A stretch of DNA of 64,000 nucleotides from the NCBI GenBank assembly GCA_021234155.1, contig JAJEKV010000108.1:276415-340414 (forward strand), read 5' to 3'. Of this stretch, positions 35,661-47,530 are shown piece by piece. Every line of letters begins with the position of its first letter. The stretch's first letter is position 1. A program made the position numbers and the translations under genes. The DNA is from Isoetes taiwanensis (Eukaryota > Streptophyta > Lycopodiopsida > Isoetales > Isoetaceae). Under the pieces are notes generated by a model. The model made no database searches, had not been told where the DNA came from, and saw only the letters and a program-made list of their open reading frames with translations.

Positions 35661-36744
35661 TAGAACTAAATTTTATTAACATTCCTTATAAGAAAAGCGC
35701 CACGTGGCAAGGCGCTACTGGTGGACGCGGCGGAATTGAATCTAACGATTGAATAAGGAGCCCCTGTGAACAAGTTCCTCTGATTTTCCTTCAACAAACT
35801 GACGTCAACACCAATGCTGACCTCATAACTTAGCTTATATGGACTCGTGCTGTTGGTTTGTTGAAGATGATTCACTATTTGTGGCAGGCCTCGACAGATT
35901 AGATGGAACTTCCAAAAAAAGGATGTGCATGAGCTCCAACTTGGTATTTGCTACACAATGCCAACCCAGCAAATCCATCTGTAAACATATCATACAAAGA
36001 ACAGTTTATGTAACAATAGAATCAAAGTTATTTGTATGAACCTTGAATATCATTGTTGTTTAAGATAATTGCTTAACATATTTCACAAAGAACAAATTAT
36101 AGATTGATAATGGCAATGTACCAACCACGTCGAATATGCTTCTTATCAGCTTGGATATAGAAGAGAGGAATGAAAATGTACAAATAAGTAAATAATCCAT
36201 CAAAGCATGCAGAGATTAGCATGTGTCCAGCAGGAGATCTTATGCTTTACGTTTTAGTATGGCATGCCAAGCGTGTGGTGTTGATTGAATATCCCATAGT
36301 AGCATTAGCAAACTAAAGAGCACCTAGATTACAACACGGAATAAATTGTAAAGTCGAGAAATTGCATTATCCACCGGTTTGCTTTGCAACATCAACGCAT
36401 TGTAAGATTGTATCGTAAGCTTCGTAAATGATTAACAAAAGAATGTACAAAAGCAATTTTACAAACGACTTCAAGAAGATAGATAAGCATCAAATTCAAT
36501 AACCAGTGAGACAACAATTTTTTGATAAGCGAAATAGTTTTTAGGGTTACCTGGCGTGTCTATTTACTCGGTATCTTATTTTGTCGACAATCAATCGGTC
36601 ACACCGAAAAGCCCGAAATTATCACATAGCTTCTTTGTTGGAGATGTAAGCCGCTTTATGGAAAGGCGACCTACGTGTCGTAGATGCACTTCATACTTTA
36701 TAGCTTCTATAAATAATGTAGCGGCTTTTTGTAACGAGTAATAT
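35661..36744. other. no gene recognised
   Basis: Scattered short frames, none with a recognisable motif. The sequence is AT-rich from about 36000. Confidence 0.4.
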
Positions 36745-37131
36745 TTGGGAATATGGCACAGATGCGGTTCAACTAGCAAATCCAACAAATTTGACCCGAC
36801 TATTTTAGGCCCTAGTATAAACATTTGAAATCTTTTGAGTCCGGAATGCTATAGCTGGCAGATATGATCTGAACTATAAGTTTTGAATGGAGTCAGAATG
36901 AATAGGTTCTGAATCGAGCAAATAGGGACAGAAAAATGTGGTAGTGCAAAAATCGAAAGTATTAGGGAAAGCTTGTGAATACCATATCTCGAAGAACAGG
37001 CACCAAATGACAGCACCAAATGACTCCTTGTTGGATGCGTCCCAGACTCACCGTCCCATTCAAACAAGTTCGGCTGCCTTCCTGCCCATACCCTTATTTT
37101 CTACCATGTTTGCTCAAATTTTTGCTTGAAG
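36745..37131. repeat. direct repeat B, left copy
   Basis: About 387 bp beginning ttgggaatatggcacag and ending ttgcttgaag. It recurs in the same orientation at 41980-42366. It abuts the left X segment. There is no TG...CA end pair and no primer site after it, so it does not behave as a standard LTR. Confidence 0.85.
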
Positions 37132-40100
37132 GGTGTGCATCTCCGTCCCACAACAGCGGCATTGATAAACACGAAAGATTCATCTTAAGCAAACTAGCCA
37201 AATCTGCATGATTTTGATCCTGATTAACAGATATAGAATCAACCGGAGGCAAAGAAAATGATCAAACCGGCCTTGTTCTTGATTCATGCCAAAAATCTAC
37301 CGATTTCTAAGCCCGCGTATGGGGAGCAGCCAGATCAAATAACACATTATCGATTGCAGGGAATTTTTCGACCTTGAATCTGATAAAAATTTGGGGGATC
37401 CATGCAGGAAAGCCCTGAAAGAGTTGATTGGATGAAAATCCGAAGCTGCAATTGAAATGGGTGTAGAGAAATTCCAAACCCACTACGGTTTAATGCATCG
37501 GGGGAGTAAAGGCGGGGTCTTGGGAATGCCGTGAAGATCTTTGCACCATAGCTCGAAAATTTCTAGAATCGGCTTCTAATCTTTGGGTTCACATGGGCCA
37601 TTTGCCAAGCGGCTTAAAAGCTGTTGAACTGGGTGAGGCAAAAAATTCAGCCCGTTTTGGAACTTCGCGTGGGCTGATGCAAAGATGAATTTTTTATCGT
37701 CTTTGAAGTCGCGAGAACTTCAGTGGAGGGTCTAAACTTCCCCATGTGAACCACCAATAAAACCAGCTAAAAAAGCCAGAGCAAGCAACGAAGAGCTTCA
37801 ATAACTTTATTGATTTCTCCAACACTCTGTAAATAGTTCGACTTTTACGGCTTGGCGGATTTGTACCGCAGCCCAATCTTCTGTCATGAAAACACCAATC
37901 GACACACCGATCTTCCTGCATACTACATAAGCGGATTTTCCTAGTCCCTTCCTGAAATTGAATCCCAACCTCCTTCTGATTCAAGCTTGCTTCAAAACAA
38001 ACGTTCTAGAAAACCAGGCTTCAGAACATCCTTCTGCTATCCTCCCGATTCAAGCTTGATTCAAGCTTATTTCAAACCAATTTGTTCCAAGAAAGCAGGC
38101 TTCCACTATCCTTTTGATAACTCCTGCTAGCTCCAAATCCTCCTGATTTGATCCAACCAACTTCAGATGAATCGTACTTGGGGTACATTTTCCCCTTTTT
38201 TTCTTTTGCTAACCTACTTCTTGCCGCGTGATCGACCACTTTTAGCATAGACCCACAATCAAATGATACAAATGCTGGATAGCCAATGCCATAGATGACT
38301 ATATTCCTAAGAGTTTCTTCTGCTTGCAAGACTTCATGGAAGCCGATCTCTCTGCTTTAAGCAAGGTATGCTACTAGTTTTTTGCATATCAGAACATGTC
38401 AAACCATTAGATAATTGACCCATCAAACAATAAACCTCTGTATTGAATCATAAGCAAAAATTGATAGCACAGAGATGTTGATATTCCTTAAAACATCCTT
38501 CTCGACTGTGAAAAGAAATGAGAAATGGGTCGATAGGGCAGGCAATTCTTTTGCCCCAGATTTTGCAGAATCACCTGCAGTGCATTTATGGCCAAATCCA
38601 TTTGAGCTTGGTGATAAGAAAATGCTATGAAAAAGCCCAGCATGGTCCTGTCGTTATTCTATGTTAAGAAATGAGAAGTGCATTTGCTGATGGCTACGGC
38701 TATGCAGAACAAGATATGGCTACCGGAACAAAATAGGCCAGCGTAAAGGGCTTTGCCTTAGAGTAGAAGCTTGCAGTTTGCCAGTTGTCGAAGGAACATC
38801 TGGGAAGAAATCCTTTTCTAGATCGTTTCACGCAAAAGAATAGTACTTCAAAAATAGATATTGAAGCTCATCAAGAATGGCATAGAAATTGCTACAATTG
38901 TCCCCAGTGCCATGCCCCCAGCTTTGGTTTACCTGAACTTATTCACAGAATACTATTCTGTGTTTGTTGAAAATTTGAACCTGCAAGTAGAATAAACTTT
39001 GGCCACATCTATGACTGTAATAATATCATAGGCCAATGTGTTCTTTTTAGTTCGATAAATTGCATGAATGCATTTATTTTGGCAAAAATGCTAGGAGGGA
39101 CTAGCTGTAAAAGGGAAGCATAATGAAGTGGATGATCTCTAAGGGGCACAGAACAGCCACAAATATAGCAATTCATATGTAGTCATAGCTTCATCATGGG
39201 ATGAAGTGATCCTACAAAGACCTCTAAATACCTTCATTTGCAATAATATAAGGATTTCCTAGAATAGGACAAGCCTCTTGAATATATATGATTCAAATTG
39301 AATTCTCCCTTGACTGACTAAAAAAGAAATTTGTTGGTTTAACTAAGAAAAAAAATTGTTTGGATGCACATGATGATAAGAAGAAAAAGAATGCAAATAC
39401 TAACAGGATTTCAAACACTAAGTAAATCACGTAAAAGAAAATATCTACGGCTTGGCCGGTGCAAATTTGCCTTTATTGAGTCAAAAAAAGAGAAATGTTC
39501 ACGGCGGCCTTGGCCGCCGCGATAAATTTCTTGTCATAATAATGCAGAAAAAGGGACCTCACTAGATGGCATATGTTCAAGGGTATAGGGGCTTTTTCCA
39601 AGATTATTGTATTCGATACTCGGCACGGTCATCGCATGAAGATTATCATATTCACCAAAGAATAACATCCGTCGATCATTTGTGCAAATAATTGAGCGTC
39701 CCGCGTCCCTTTGCTCCTCGTAACTTAACATACCATGACAATACACTTCCCGTTTTGCATTTTTGTTATATATCAAGTGTCTCTATGAGCTTCTCATATG
39801 AGAGATGCTGCATAGTCAGATAACAAAAATTTGACTTATGCTAACGCCAACAAACTTATCTCCATCTTTATCCTGCAACTTTCTCTTACTTGGTATGAAA
39901 AATCAGACATAGTGACAAAAATCATAAACTGAAAGCCATTAAATAATAGATGTATCTATCTCCACGTTTTGAAGAATATTTGAAAACTAAACTCGTTTTT
40001 CTCCATAAGTTCTCTGTATATTTTTATCTTTGAGAAGCAACGAAGACCACAAAAAACATAAGGGGAAAATTGAACCCTAAAAGCCATCAATTTATATGCA

Positions 40101-41946
40101 AGTAGTGCAATGACTTGAAATACGATCTCCACATCTTCATCTCATGTTCAACTGCTACATTTCACAATCTGTCATAAGCTACAAGCAATAAATCCATGAT
40201 AAGCAATAAAAGAACTAAACATGTTCTTCAATAGACCAGGATATCCATAAAAAGAAACCATTATCACTTCCTGAAATTCTAGACCAATATCCCACACAAT
40301 AAACATGACAAAAGTAGTTATGCAAACAAAAGAGATCGTTTACCATATTTGCCAGTTAATCCGGCCAAAATATCCGCAACATAGGCGCTTGATAAAAGGA
40401 AAAATCTGCATGTCCATTCAGTGAATACATCAACAACATAGACGCATGATAAAAGGCTTAACTTGTCTAAACTTAGTTTTCCAATTGATTTCCAAACAAG
40501 GACTCAAGATCTGAAGATCTTAAGTGTGTTCAAATTCTAATTCGAGAAAAAAGGTTACTTGTAAAAATTGCATTAGGAAGGGCTTTTACCAAATGACTTG
40601 TGGGATATTAGCACAAAAAGGGCAGGGCCATTAAACAATAGCTGGTTTCTATGCGAGGACTGGGCACTAGAAAACTTGCATCTACAACTCCCTTGTTTAT
40701 CATTTTTACATACCTATGATCGAGGGAAATTCTAGTGTTTGAAGAGTAGAATCATGGTACAGAAGGGAATCTAAATCTAAAAACTTTCTAAGCACAAAAT
40801 CTGAGCACTTTCTTTCATCAAACTGAAACTTTAAAAATAAGAACCATACCTGATTAATTAATTATCTACGAAATGTGCTAAAGAAGCCAACAAGTTAACA
40901 ATTGCTTCAATTGCTCCAAATAGCTCATGTTAACAAAATAAATGCTAACTAAGATAAAAAAGGCAAGAAAACAAACGTACAAAGCAGAATATAGACAGAA
41001 AATCATGGAAAGCTTCTCAATTATGAAAAACTTCTCATTTCTTGGTGATCGTATAAGCAATCAAATCTTTCCCATGCAATGTAGAAATGCTTGGAGGCTG
41101 TAATCATGAATTTGAATCCTTATATGCAAGTATCGCCAAAAGCTTTCTGACTAGAATGTTGTACGAGAGAAAAAAGAGCTCCTTTTGGTGCTCAAAAAGC
41201 TTTGTTTTCAAAAGCACATTGCATAACATGTAAGCAAATGTGAAAACGAGAAAAATAATAGAAATTACTCCATCTGAGACGAGAAAATCACCAAATTCAA
41301 ACCTTGTTTACGCAAATGTCTCATAGAAAAGAGCTTCTTCTTTGAAGAGTTAAACATGAAAGCGTGTAAAAGCGGAAAGCATTTGCTACGATGTCGGGTG
41401 AATTTTGTTGATTTGCCCTTAAAGAAGTTGTAGTGGTGGAGGCGACTTCACACATATTTAAACATGGAAGAAATCAAGCGAAGAAATGAAGAATCGAAGC
41501 ATTTGAAACCCCCGCAATTCCTAGTCTAGCAATTTTAAAGTAGGATCAAGTCTGGCGACTTCTCTCATAGCTAAAGATGGCATACACCCTATGTTATCAT
41601 TAATTTTTGTATAATTACCTACACCTCAGCTATACTTACAACCTATTTTTGCCTACACTTACAACATATATTTGCCCATTTAATGGTTTTTTTTTTTTGT
41701 ATTTTTTGAAGTGTCCTTTAATCTATTCTCATAATTACTTTGTCCTTTTTACGAGCTAATATTAAGAACATTTAAATTTATATAGATGAACCGTGTGGAT
41801 CCTAAAAAGGGTAAAAATGTAATGACTTTCACCCCCACATGTATCAACATTGTTACCACATGTTCTTATCACATTGTTACCCCATTGTTAACGTTGTTCT
41901 TGTAGGTCAATGGTGTGGACCACATAAAGGGTGTTGAGGCTGAGAC
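37122..41946. repeat. segment X, left copy (4.8 kb)
   Basis: This stretch matches 51098-55886 in direct orientation along its whole length, from ttgcttgaagggtgtgcatc to gtgttgaggctgagac. Within it the minus strand has coding-like patches (RNIVIYGIGYPAFVSFDCGS near 38240-38300; MLSYEEQ and GEYDNLHAMTVPSIEYNNLG near 39590-39730) that I cannot assign to a family. A GC palindrome (cggcggccttggccgccg) is at 39499-39516. Differences from the right copy are small indels and short scrambled patches. The left copy stops 75 bp into the DUF7869-like exon that continues in the right copy. Confidence 0.9.
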
Positions 41947-41982
41947 ATAAAGGGTGTTGAGGCTGAGACATAAAGGGTGTTG
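41924..41982. repeat. 23-bp tandem repeat at the X/B junction
   Basis: The unit ataaagggtgttgaggctgagac occurs twice in full (41924-41946, 41947-41969) and once in part (41970-41982) before running into repeat B. The right copy of X has only one unit, so the expansion arose at this junction. Confidence 0.9.
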
Positions 41983-42366
41983 GGAATATGGCACAGATGC
42001 GGTTCAACTAGCAAATCCGGCAAATTCGACCAGCCTATTTTCGGCCTAGTATAAACATTTGAAATCTTTTGAGTCCGGAATGCTATAGCTGGCAGATATG
42101 ATCTGAACTATAAGTTTTGAATGAGTCGAATGAATAGGTTGAATCGAGCAAATAAGGGACGAGGAAAAAAATGTGGTAGTGCAAAATGAAAAAAGTATTA
42201 GGGAAAGCTTGTGAATACCATATCTCAAGAAGAGCACCAAACCAAAAAGACACAAATGACTCCTTGTTGGATGGTCCCAGACTCACCGTCCCATTCAAAC
42301 AAGTTCGGCTGCCTTCCTGCCCATACCCTTATTTTCTACCATGTTTGCTCAAATTTTTGCTTGAAG
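41980..42366. repeat. direct repeat B, right copy
   Basis: Same orientation as the copy at 36745-37131, from ttgggaatatggcacag to ttgcttgaag. Small indels separate the two copies. Confidence 0.85.
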
Positions 42367-42990
42367 CCATATCCAGAGTTTGATAAAGAAATTTCTAACA
42401 CTAAAATTAAGACCTTCGAGGCCTGCATGCCATGTAGACCACTAATAATACCACCAGTTACCCAAAAAAAAAAAAAACATGGGCACCCACCATTGAAAGA
42501 AAACATGAAAATCACTATCTGTGTATGCGCGCTCTAGATGTACGTATTAGTACATCAATTCAAATACACCACAAAATCATAGCAAAACCTTAGTGAAAAG
42601 CATAAAAAAATACAAAAGTATAACCCCCTGTTATTATGCTAGATATTGACGTTATCTCTTTAAACTGAGCATCTTCCTCTAGCCCACAATAGAGATAACA
42701 ATAAGCTTTGCAAACTAAGTTATAAAATGCGTTTTGTGCCAGAAGATGGATGCAAATATGTGAGACCATCGCAAGAAGAGCTGGATTAGGATCATCTTCT
42801 AAAACGACATCCAATGAAAATCAAGGACGTAATTCTTACCTCAACTTTTCATCCAGGCTCTTTTTGTCAGGATTACATGAATATTCCACCATAGAGAAGA
42901 AGAATTCAGTGAACATCATCTCTGACCATGCTGCATGGCAATACTACAATAAGTTTTCCCAGCACCCTTAGTATACAAATAAAGTAGCTT
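42367..42990. other. no gene recognised
   Basis: AT-rich flank between repeat B and the truncated GH18 copy. A run of 14 A's lies at 42464-42478. Confidence 0.45.
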
Positions 42991-43004
42991 CCAATATATC
43001 TAAG

Positions 43005-43235
43005 AGACCGAGCATTATCATAAACCCAAATCAGCCTTCTCTCTTGATTATAAGCATATGGTGCTTTAACCTCGTCGTCCCACTTTTCCTCGAATCCATG
43101 ACCGACCAATTCGCTGTGACAAAGGCCCATTATGTCATCCGGCAGGCCCGCCAATCTCATGAGCATTGGAAAATCTCGCAGCATGATCACCAACACCTAT
43201 TGTAGAGGAATCAACCCCTCTATATATATAGTATT
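43005..43235 (-). pseudogene. truncated duplicate of the GH18-like tail
   Basis: On the minus strand this repeats part of the GH18-like domain of the kinase gene upstream (the sequence at about 43730-43990). Shared words are GLPDDIMGLCH, ELVGHGFEEKWDDE, APYAYN and RRLIWVYDNAR. It starts mid-domain near GVDSS-like sequence, lacks the segment coding HEIGQPAKQ, and then drops out of frame. There is no kinase part. Confidence 0.85.
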
Positions 43236-43584
43236 TAACAGCTTCTCAACAAATCTTAATCAATATGTCTAGGCAAACTCTATCACATCACGTGAAGCAC
43301 AGGCTTATGCCAGCACATAATAATAAGAACGCCAGCCCGTAATAACTTCTTCCTGAACAGGCAAAACTCGAAATCTTAGCCTAAAAACTGAACCGAAATT
43401 TTGTACCCATGAAAAAGAGAGTTATGTGTCATCAAATTAAGTTAGAATAAAAGAATCGAATCTTCAGAATGTAAATTATATACGTGTTGATTGATAGGGG
43501 ATATACATGGCATGATCCACAAATGAGAAATTGTAAATTACCCACTCAGGATTACCTAGGTAGACTTGGAACGCACTGCAAACC

Positions 43585-46239
43585 TTATGCCTGATTATTG
43601 GTATTGGAAAGAGTTTCATGGGTGAGATGATCATGAACCGTTTTAAACAGCGAGCAGTCAGCAGGGCGATGGTGGATGTAAATGCCTCCCAAGTTAAGGA
43701 GCTTGATATATTCTGCTTTCTCTTTGATAGACCGAGCATTATCATAAACCCAAATCAGCCTTCTCTTTGGATTATAAGCATATGGTGCTTTAGCCTCGTC
43801 GTCCCACTTTTCCTCGAATCCATGGCTGACCAATTCCTTGTGACAAAGGCCCATTATGTCATCCGGCAGGCCTTGTTTTGCAGGCTGGCCAATCTCATGA
43901 GCATTGGAAAATCCCGCAGCATGATCGCCAACACCTATGAAGAGTTTAGAGGAATCAACCCCTCTAGATATGTAGTATTTAACAGCTTCATCAAAACTGG
44001 TCTTTTGATGGGAACTTGAATACAAGTTATATCTATGGCCAGCTGATTCTCCGCCTAGGCTAGGCCTAGGAGGATCGTAGTAGTACAACTGAATTCGATC
44101 GATTAGATCCGAAATCTTTTTGTCGATTGGGCATTTGTTTTCTGTTGGTATTCTAGAAGCAGTAATGCCAATTACAAAAGGTCGATGTAGTACAGATCGC
44201 AGCTGCTCTAGCACAAGTACAAAGTTTTCTGCATCTTCATGTCTAGCACTATTGCCCGTCTTACCATAATTCACCCCATCATTGCTCCAAAACGTCCAGT
44301 CAATTGCAAGCCCATTGAAAATTGGATATGCTCTGCACAATTGTAACACAGAGTTGATAAATCTAGTGCGATTTTCAACCGTGGAGAATGCATCTGAAAA
44401 GTCCTTTGAATGGTGCCATCCGCCTATAGAAAAGGAGAGATTAAGATTCTTTCCTTGATCTACAACTAGCTTTTTGAATTGTCCAAAAATTCCCAAATCT
44501 TGCCGAGGATTTCCAGACAAATAATTTTGGGGTTCAACGCCTGTACCAATAAAAGGGTTGATAACACTAGACAAAAGATCCTTGAATTTTATCTTCCCAG
44601 AGGATTCAATACTCAGACCACACAATTCAATGTCAACCAGACTATCTATGGGTAAATGTCGAATTCCGTCCCCAAAAAAGGTTCCCCAAAAACAGTAAAT
44701 TGCCCTTTTTCCTGTGGGTGTGTTAAAAATCGGAGGCATCTCTTCCTGGCATTCTTCACCAACATTTTTTGTATCCTCTGATCTCTGATCAATGTACCTT
44801 GGTACTTCATCTTGTCTGATCAAAATGCTTTCCTTAAAATCCCATAAATGGTCACAAATTTCCTCAAAGCTAGGACGTTTATCCTTGTCTAGTTGTAGGC
44901 AATTAGATATGATCGTGTAGAGAGGGATAGGTATGCCTTTAGGACAAGAAGGCATTTGGCCCTTCTTTAAGCCTTCCTGCATATCTGAGTTGAGGGTTTC
45001 TCCAGTAAGAATCTCCATGCAGACAAGGCCATAGCTATACACGTCAACCTTTTTTGAGTAGTTTCCTTCATCTTCTGCAGCCATCTCTGGGGCCATGTAC
45101 GATGGAGTACCTTTATTCTTTGTGTGAATCTTAACTTTGGTATGAAAGTTTGCTTTACTTTCACCAAAATCAGCAAGTTTGATAGTCAACCTCCCATCCG
45201 CTGTCTGCACCAAGATATTGGCGGGCTTTATGTCCCTGTGAACCACCTCAACTCCATGTAAATCCCTCAATCCCTTGGCAATTTGGAGCATAAGATCAGT
45301 TGATTCATACACGGAAAATGGACTAGCTGCAGTTGGATTGGTCCTTTTCTTATTCTCTATTAGCTTCTTTAGATCCATGTCCATGAGCTCCATAACAAGG
45401 ATTTTCCTGCTGCCATGGCCATCAATTTCAAGTTCTGAATGCTCTAATACCTGGATTTTCCTATTGGTTTTGGGATCAATTCTAAGTTGTGAATGCCCTA
45501 ATACCTGTACAATGTGGGAGCAATTCGTATCCAACAATTTCATAAATATTTTATATTCATAATCAAAGTCCACATCGTAGAAGAACTCTTTAATAGCTAC
45601 TGGTATTATTTCACACCAGAACCCTTTGCTGATTTCTCCAAAAGTGCCTCTTCCCAAAAGTATCTCTGTTTTTTTGATATCATTAATTGCAATACTACTG
45701 TGGCGCCCAATATCCTTTTCACTAGACTTTATGTTCTTGAGTGCATTCCTGTCTTGAGCATGGGCTGATGTAAGGGCAACCTGCAGCAGACTACAATCTA
45801 ACTCTACTTTATCTTGGAGTTGCTTGATAAGTTTCTCTTCAGCTGGATTATCAACTGGGTCAAACTCCAGAATACGTGCTATCAACCTATTCATCATTCT
45901 ACAATATCTTTCTACATCATCAACAATCTCATAAAACTCACCTGCACCGGAAAAAATGATATAATTTAATTTTGCGCAGTCTCTCTTTTCACAATTCTGA
46001 AGGAGTCGCAGGCCCCTTTGCAAAACCCCAAACAACTCTTTCCCCACTGCCTCTGCAGACTTTGTGTTTATTACTTCTCCAAATCGACCAATCGACCATA
46101 GTTGCACATACTGCGTTGTGCAATCGACAAGAAATTTTAAAACAGCACATTTGTTTTCATGAACCAGCACATTTTTTGTACTAAATTTGTGATAGAGATC
46201 CAGGATATTAGTAGCCCAATTAGCTTGGTTCTGCTCCAT
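43585..46239 (-). CDS. protein kinase fused to a C-terminal GH18-like (pseudo-chitinase) domain
   Basis: One frame without introns. I choose the Met at 46237-46239 (MEQNQANWATNILDLYHK), giving 884 residues. The frame stays open 52 codons further (to 46395), with a hydrophobic leader-like stretch MFSLAFSLSSSAAYLPAWS, so a longer secreted form cannot be excluded. In long-form numbering, residues 60-235 are helical, like the N-terminal region (DUF1221/MLKL-like) of plant cytoplasmic kinases. Residues 240-520 are a kinase with GRGTFGE, VAIK (Lys269), HRDIKPAN (Asp388), DFG (409-411) and APE, so it should be active. Residues 563-910 resemble GH18: SIGGW (656-660) and FNGLAIDWTFW (693-703). There the DGxDxDxE motif keeps only Asp699, and the catalytic Glu is Thr701. 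The domain may bind a chitin-like ligand but should not cut it. A truncated copy of the tail lies just downstream. Confidence 0.9.
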   Translation of the reverse strand: MEQNQANWATNILDLYHKFSTKNVLVHENKCAVLKFLVDCTTQYVQLWSIGRFGEVINTKSAEAVGKELFGVLQRGLRLLQNCEKRDCAKLNYIIFSGAGEFYEIVDDVERYCRMMNRLIARILEFDPVDNPAEEKLIKQLQDKVELDCSLLQVALTSAHAQDRNALKNIKSSEKDIGRHSSIAINDIKKTEILLGRGTFGEISKGFWCEIIPVAIKEFFYDVDFDYEYKIFMKLLDTNCSHIVQVLGHSQLRIDPKTNRKIQVLEHSELEIDGHGSRKILVMELMDMDLKKLIENKKRTNPTAASPFSVYESTDLMLQIAKGLRDLHGVEVVHRDIKPANILVQTADGRLTIKLADFGESKANFHTKVKIHTKNKGTPSYMAPEMAAEDEGNYSKKVDVYSYGLVCMEILTGETLNSDMQEGLKKGQMPSCPKGIPIPLYTIISNCLQLDKDKRPSFEEICDHLWDFKESILIRQDEVPRYIDQRSEDTKNVGEECQEEMPPIFNTPTGKRAIYCFWGTFFGDGIRHLPIDSLVDIELCGLSIESSGKIKFKDLLSSVINPFIGTGVEPQNYLSGNPRQDLGIFGQFKKLVVDQGKNLNLSFSIGGWHHSKDFSDAFSTVENRTRFINSVLQLCRAYPIFNGLAIDWTFWSNDGVNYGKTGNSARHEDAENFVLVLEQLRSVLHRPFVIGITASRIPTENKCPIDKKISDLIDRIQLYYYDPPRPSLGGESAGHRYNLYSSSHQKTSFDEAVKYYISRGVDSSKLFIGVGDHAAGFSNAHEIGQPAKQGLPDDIMGLCHKELVSHGFEEKWDDEAKAPYAYNPKRRLIWVYDNARSIKEKAEYIKLLNLGGIYIHHRPADCSLFKTVHDHLTHETLSNTNNQA

Positions 46240-46395
46240 TGATGTAACTTCCTTCAATGATAAGCTGCTAAGCTTTAACAAGAAGCAAACAATAAAGCTC
46301 TCTTCCCATCTCCTGTTGAATCGCACCCAGTAAGAGATGCTCCAGGCAGGTAAGTACGCCGCGCTAGAGCTGAGGCTAAACGCCAGGCTAAACAC

Positions 46396-47394
46396 GGCAA
46401 ATTATCACTTTGAAAAAGTAACGACAGTTTGCGAAATGTTAGGGTAGGCCACATTTCTTGTTATTATCATCTGTTTTACATCCTATAATTTTCTATGACT
46501 AGCCTGTGACACCTGGCAGGGTGCTAGTGCCAGCTGTCCTAGCTAGTGCCATCTGGCACCAAACCTTCACTGCATGTCCAACAAACTTTGATCGCCTGAG
46601 CACAGAGTTTTCTAAGAATCTGCTTCCAACGAGGGGGTTTTACATAATCTTGGCATACCTTATTAGATTATTTCCATCCTAATAGAAGCAGAGTAGCTCT
46701 ACCTCCAAACGAATCGATGATCTAAAACAAGCCCGATCTTGCGGGAATAATGCATGCACTAGGATCAAATCCACCATCGGATCTTGCTTCTTGAATACCC
46801 AAAAAATCAAAAAGCGACTCAAAACCTAGCCTAAAAATTCCAAAATCCATTTGCTCGAGACTAATGAAGATCAAAATGCAGGGAATGACAAGATATCTTG
46901 ATTTATAGAGGTAAAAAAAGCTCAAAAAGGGGAAGGCTTTAAAATTTTGGAAAGGCCAAAAGCGAGGGCAAGGCAGTGAGAAACGGGGCTTCTTTGTAGC
47001 AAGATGAAGATCAAAGTGAAGATCAAAGTGATCCATTTGCTCGAGACTAATGAAGATCAAAGTGCCAGCTTGTTGCATGTACCTCCAGTAGACGAAATCT
47101 GCCAAGAAAAACATGTTAGGGCGCATCAAAATCATCAAAATCGAAAAGATAATCATGCTAAACCTCTCAAAATATTATCGAGAAAGTCTTTGAATCAACA
47201 CAAAAGATCTTTGGCCAGCGAAAATGCTCAAATCGGCCTTCTGCCAAAATCAACACCGAACGGTCCGCAAACACACAAAAGGCGATCACGACAAGCAAAA
47301 AAGTGCACAAAGAAGCTAGCGGCTAGCGGACCGCCATAGCCGACCTCGCCATAGCCAAAATGTCGACCAAAATTGACCACCGCGTGCGAAATGT
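46396..47394. other. upstream flank of the kinase gene; no second gene recognised
   Basis: The minus-strand frame 46722-47156 and plus-strand frame 47004-47339 have no recognisable domain. A block cgagactaatgaagatcaaa is present at about 46856 and 47043, and gaagatcaaagtga is doubled near 47004-47028. Confidence 0.45.
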
Positions 47395-47530
47395 GGCATA
47401 CCCTAATATTTAGGTGGGGAATGTTAGGCCATAGGCCATTACGTGGGAGTCGACCCCTTTGGCTCGCCCTCCGGGCTCGCCGGTGGCCTTACCCGCGTAA
47501 TGGCCTATGGTGAGCTGTACCCCTAACTCG
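47395..47530. repeat. inverted repeat ggccataggccattacg
   Basis: The arm ccataggccattacg (about 47433-47448) is inverted as cgtaatggcctatgg (about 47495-47510), and the outer edges gttaggcc/cccctaac also pair loosely. The loop is GC-rich and contains its own hairpin (gctcgccctccgggctcgcc). It is probably a small foldback element. Confidence 0.6.

Noticed and set aside
36745-42366. Repeat B as LTRs of a 5.6-kb retrotransposon
   Set aside because: There is no TG...CA end pair, no primer site after the left copy, no polypurine tract before the right copy, and no gag or pol inside.
43618-44019. 133-codon plus-strand frame
   Set aside because: It is the antisense shadow of the GH18 part of the kinase gene.
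43585-46239. Active chitinase
   Set aside because: The acid/base Glu of the GH18 motif is Thr and two of the three motif Asp residues are missing, so hydrolysis is not expected.
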